Assembly: GCA_019118725.1 (NCBI GenBank)
Contig: DWYO01000224.1
Location: 1 to 9,004 of the forward strand
DNA: 9,004 nucleotides
Reading direction: 5' to 3'
Source: Candidatus Parabacteroides intestinavium
Lineage (GTDB): Bacteria > Bacteroidota > Bacteroidia > Bacteroidales > Tannerellaceae
Positions 5,893-9,004 of the stretch are shown piece after piece. The position numbers and the translations under genes are program-made. Each line of letters opens with the position of its first letter. The first letter of the stretch is position 1. The notes below the pieces were generated by a model, which was not told the DNA's origin, did no database searches, and saw nothing but the letters and a program-made list of their open reading frames with translations.

Positions 5893-8800
5893 TTAAGCGT
5901 TTTCACCTTCAATACCTACACCCACTTTTCCACCTTGCTTGCGGATCCGGTGCTTTTGGATTTCGTAAGCAATTGGAGTCGCAACGAACAGGGTTGAATA
6001 AGTACCTATGATGATACCCAGCAAGATGGCAAAGGTAAAGCTTCGGATAGTACTTCCTCCCAAAATGAAGATACAGATTACTACAACCAATGTCGTCAAT
6101 GAAGTATTGAAGGTACGGCTCAGCGTAGAGTTCAACGCATCATTGATTACCACATACCGGTCTCGTTTCGGGTAGAGGTGGATTGTCTCACGAATACGGT
6201 CGAATACTACTACGGTATCGTTAATAGAATAACCGATAATCGTTAAGATAGCCGCGATAAAGGTCTGGTCGACCTCCATAGAGAACGGCAATATCTTCCA
6301 TAATAAGGTATAGAACGCTATAATACACAAGGTCGTTGTGGCTACCGTAGCAAATGCACCTACCGAGAACGAGATATCCCGGAAACGGAGTAAGATATAA
6401 GCTGCCATACAAATCATAGAGAAGATAACAGCCAGGAACGCAGCGTTCTTAATATCATCCGCCATAGCCGGACCTACCTTTTGCGAACTCTTTACATAGT
6501 CGCTTACAAACTGATCTAATGTGGTGCCCTCTTTCAACAGCGGTTTCAAACCTTCGTACAGCTTCGATTCGATATCCTGGTCAACATTCGGATCGGTATC
6601 AGCAATACGATAGTTGGTCGAGATACGAACTTGGTCCGGAGTACCGATGGTGATCACACTAACAGCACCGTCCAATTGTGGATCCAACATACTGCGAACC
6701 TTATCGGTCTGTACATTCTGGTCGAAACGGACTACATAGTTGCGACCACCTGTAAAGTCGATACCTTCATTTAAGCCGATTGTCATCATGGATATACAAC
6801 CTAAAACAACGATTGCGGCCGGAATCAGATAACCAACTTTACGTGCGCCTAAGAAGTTGATCTTCGGATCACGCAACAGGTTCTCAGAGATACGAGTTAC
6901 GAAAGTAACTTTCTTCAGTTTATCTTTGGCCAACAACGATTCATAAACGATACGGGTCAAGAACACAGCCGTCAAGAAGTTGGCAAACAAACCGATAATC
7001 AAAGTCGTGGCGAAACCACGGATAGGACCGGTTCCGAAGTAGAACAAGACAATACCGGTAATGATAGACGTCAAGTTTGAGTCGAAAATTGCCGAGAAAG
7101 CGTTTCCATAACCATCGGCAATCGCTTTACTTAAACCTTTACCGGCACGAAGTTCTTCCTTGGTACGTTCATAAATCAACACGTTCGCATCGACCGCCAT
7201 ACCCAAAGTCAAGACCATACCGGCGATACCCGGCAAAGTCAATACGGCTTGGAAGGAAGCCAATACACCCATCGTGAAGAAAATATTCAAAATCAATGCC
7301 CCGTTGGCAATCATACCCGGAATCAAGCCGTAGAAAGTACACATGTAAACCATCAGCAGTACCAAAGCGATGATAAATGAGATAAAGCCTGCGTTGATGG
7401 CTTCTTGACCCAATGACGGACCTACCACATCTTCCTGAACGATATGAACCGAAGCCGCCATTTTACCGGATTTCAATACGTTTGCCAAGTCTTTTGCCTC
7501 TTCAGGAGTAAAGTTACCTGTAATAGAAGATTGGCCACCGGTAATTTCTGTCTGTACATTCGGGGCTGAATAAACCATGTCATCCAGCACGATAGCAATT
7601 GAACGGCCGATATTATCTTTTGTCAGACGAGCCCAAGCTTTGGCGCCTTCAGCATTCATTTCCATGCTGACTACCTGCTCCGTACGTCCCGGCTGCTGAT
7701 TGAAGTCTGCATTCGCATCGGTGACCACATCTCCGCCCAATGCCGGGGAGCCATCGCGGTTCGTTACTTTCAGTGCATATAATTCAAAGAACATGCCTTT
7801 TTCATCCATCGCCTTTACGCCCCATTTTAGAGACAAGTTGCGAGGAAGCGCGTCTTTCACTTGCTTGATGTTCAGATATTCAGTGATCTTTGCCATATCG
7901 GTTGCACGGGCATAACCGACTACAGCACTCGGAGCCAACTGACCATTGTATTGATTGATCTGCAACAAGGCAAACAAGGGATGTTGCTTTGCAAACTCTT
8001 CTGCGCTCTGATTCTGTTCTGTTGCTTCAGGTGTATCTTGAATCTTTGCCAAAAGAGAATCTGTTTCCGTAGCCGGGGTCTCTGCCTGAGCGGTTGTTTC
8101 AGCTGTTTCAGCCGAAGCCATTGCTACGGAGTCTGCCTGATTGGCGGCCAATACATTTGCCAAAGCGGCATCGGCAGCAACTAATTGCTGGTAGATTTCC
8201 GGCAATTTATAAGTTTCCCAGAATTCCAGGTTGGCACTACCCTGTAACAATTTGCGGACACGTTCCGGTTCTTTCACACCCGGTAATTCCACCAAGATAC
8301 GGCCAGCTGTTTCCAGACGTTGGATATTCGGAGCAACCACACCGAAACGGTCGATACGCGTACGCAATACATTGAAAGAATTGTCGATTGCGCTCTGCAA
8401 CTCTTCTTTCAATACCGCTACTACTTCCGCATCTGAACTTTGGGGAGTAATCTTGTCCTTTAATTCGAAAGTACTAAAAATAGAAGCCAGACGAGCGTTG
8501 CCATTCAAAGCTTTGTACTCATCGGCGAATAAATCAATAAAATTCCGCTGGCTGGTGGCTTGAGCTGCATAGGCTAAATCCAACGCTTTGTTGAAATTTT
8601 CGTCCGGATTATTGTTGGCTAATGAACGAATTACGTCAGGAACACTTAGTTCCAGTATCACATTCATACCGCCTTTCAAGTCCAGACCTAATCCGATTTC
8701 CATCTCGCGGCATTCTTTGAGCGTATAGCCCAACCACACCTTTTCGGTTGACAATGAGTCTAAATACAGACTTTCTTTCACAGGATCTCCACCGGCATAT

Positions 8801-8910
8801 TCAGCAGCTTTCTTGTTGTATCTGTTCGTCACGAATGAGAAAGATAAATAGAACAAGCAAACTAACGTCAGTAGCACAGCAAAGACCTTCACGAATCCTT
8901 TGTTTTGCAT
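5893..8910 (-). CDS. secDF: SecDF, fused protein-export membrane subunit
   Basis: This 1005-residue fusion of SecD and SecF is the inner-membrane accessory that uses the proton-motive force to pull preproteins out of SecYEG on the periplasmic side. About 12 membrane segments are seen. In SecD, TM1 (about 7-27) precedes a large periplasmic domain with GLGLDLKGG (73-81) and ELPGVKEPERVRKLLQG (208-224). The membrane core then carries GMAVDANVLIYER (570-582), where Asp574 is the conserved TM4 acidic residue. The SecF half starts near 690, with EGIDFTGG (715-722) and GYSINDTVVVFDRIRE (893-908), including Asp898. Separate SecD and SecF normally total about 940 residues; much of the excess is an Ala/Thr/Glu/Gln-rich insert at about 245-305. 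Fused SecDF is usual in Bacteroidetes. The ATG at 8908-8910 precedes TM1 directly and lacks a Shine-Dalgarno. It is monocistronic as far as visible and converges on susCD. Confidence 0.98.
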   Translation of the reverse strand: MQNKGFVKVFAVLLTLVCLFYLSFSFVTNRYNKKAAEYAGGDPVKESLYLDSLSTEKVWLGYTLKECREMEIGLGLDLKGGMNVILELSVPDVIRSLANNNPDENFNKALDLAYAAQATSQRNFIDLFADEYKALNGNARLASIFSTFELKDKITPQSSDAEVVAVLKEELQSAIDNSFNVLRTRIDRFGVVAPNIQRLETAGRILVELPGVKEPERVRKLLQGSANLEFWETYKLPEIYQQLVAADAALANVLAANQADSVAMASAETAETTAQAETPATETDSLLAKIQDTPEATEQNQSAEEFAKQHPLFALLQINQYNGQLAPSAVVGYARATDMAKITEYLNIKQVKDALPRNLSLKWGVKAMDEKGMFFELYALKVTNRDGSPALGGDVVTDANADFNQQPGRTEQVVSMEMNAEGAKAWARLTKDNIGRSIAIVLDDMVYSAPNVQTEITGGQSSITGNFTPEEAKDLANVLKSGKMAASVHIVQEDVVGPSLGQEAINAGFISFIIALVLLMVYMCTFYGLIPGMIANGALILNIFFTMGVLASFQAVLTLPGIAGMVLTLGMAVDANVLIYERTKEELRAGKGLSKAIADGYGNAFSAIFDSNLTSIITGIVLFYFGTGPIRGFATTLIIGLFANFLTAVFLTRIVYESLLAKDKLKKVTFVTRISENLLRDPKINFLGARKVGYLIPAAIVVLGCISMMTIGLNEGIDFTGGRNYVVRFDQNVQTDKVRSMLDPQLDGAVSVITIGTPDQVRISTNYRIADTDPNVDQDIESKLYEGLKPLLKEGTTLDQFVSDYVKSSQKVGPAMADDIKNAAFLAVIFSMICMAAYILLRFRDISFSVGAFATVATTTLCIIAFYTLLWKILPFSMEVDQTFIAAILTIIGYSINDTVVVFDRIRETIHLYPKRDRYVVINDALNSTLSRTFNTSLTTLVVVICIFILGGSTIRSFTFAILLGIIIGTYSTLFVATPIAYEIQKHRIRKQGGKVGVGIEGENA

Positions 8911-8930
8911 TTGAACTTATAGTTTTTGTT

Positions 8931-8948
8931 ATTACATTTATTACATTT
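8931..8948. repeat. Two tandem 9-bp repeats in the secDF leader
   Basis: ATTACATTT occurs twice, back to back (8931-8939 and 8940-8948), between the predicted secDF promoter and its start codon. It lies in the AT-rich untranslated leader. It could be a slippage-prone tract or a regulator site, but may be no more than simple-sequence DNA. Confidence 0.45.
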
Positions 8949-8965
8949 GATTTTTTATCAGGGTG

Positions 8966-8973
8966 CAAATATA
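8966..8973 (-). promoter_or_regulatory. Promoter -7 box candidate for secDF
   Basis: On the minus strand TATATTTG matches the Bacteroidetes -7 consensus TAnnTTTG. Transcription would start near 8958, leaving an untranslated leader of about 48 nt. No convincing TTTG -33 element stands at the usual distance, so the call rests on one box and its position. Confidence 0.45.
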
Positions 8974-9004
8974 GAGTTTTTTTTCTTGATTAAGAGTAAT
9001 TAGA

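Noticed and set aside
7861..8563. Three overlapping plus-strand open frames (7861-8184, 8094-8375, 8231-8563)
   Set aside because: All are antisense to secDF within its conserved periplasmic domain and are biased toward Cys, Arg and Ser, as antisense frames are. No recognisable domain is present.

Overview
The window looks like chromosomal DNA from a gut-type Bacteroidetes, most likely Parabacteroides or a close Bacteroides relative. The evidence is a SusC/SusD outer-membrane pair, a fused SecD-SecF protein, AT-rich start regions without strong Shine-Dalgarno sequences, and promoter-like boxes of the Bacteroidetes TAnnTTTG type. The genus is an inference; no rRNA or other marker gene is present.

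Layout. Positions 1-443 are non-coding and hold the most interesting structure: an 18-bp inverted repeat (169-186 and 335-352, 17 of 18 positions matching) around a 148-bp segment with a good Bacteroidetes promoter match pointing at the next gene. This is the architecture of an invertible, phase-variable promoter, seen here in the ON orientation. A leader hairpin followed by a T-run (355-400) lies between it and the gene. Positions 444-3470 (+) encode a full-length SusC/RagA-family TonB-dependent transporter. Positions 3489-5195 (+), 18 nt later, encode its SusD/RagB-family surface lipoprotein. A perfect 21-bp hairpin (5207-5253) closes this two-gene unit.

Positions 5254-5892 carry no convincing gene. 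They hold a 15-bp-stem palindrome (5257-5292), a 119-bp MITE-like palindromic element (5298-5416), an unexplained stretch with several stop-free frames, and the terminator of the facing gene (5767-5800). Positions 5893-8910 (-) encode SecDF, the membrane accessory of the Sec translocon. It has its own promoter candidate at 8966-8973 and converges on the susCD unit.

How the parts fit. SusC and SusD together form one outer-membrane nutrient importer (barrel plus lid). No glycoside hydrolase, peptidase, sigma/anti-sigma pair or hybrid two-component regulator is visible, so the substrate cannot be assigned. Control appears to come from DNA inversion upstream, with the recombinase acting from outside the window. 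SecDF is a housekeeping gene, unrelated except that SusC and SusD both use the Sec route for export. The genes are of known families; the probable inverton and the intergenic repeats are what merit follow-up.
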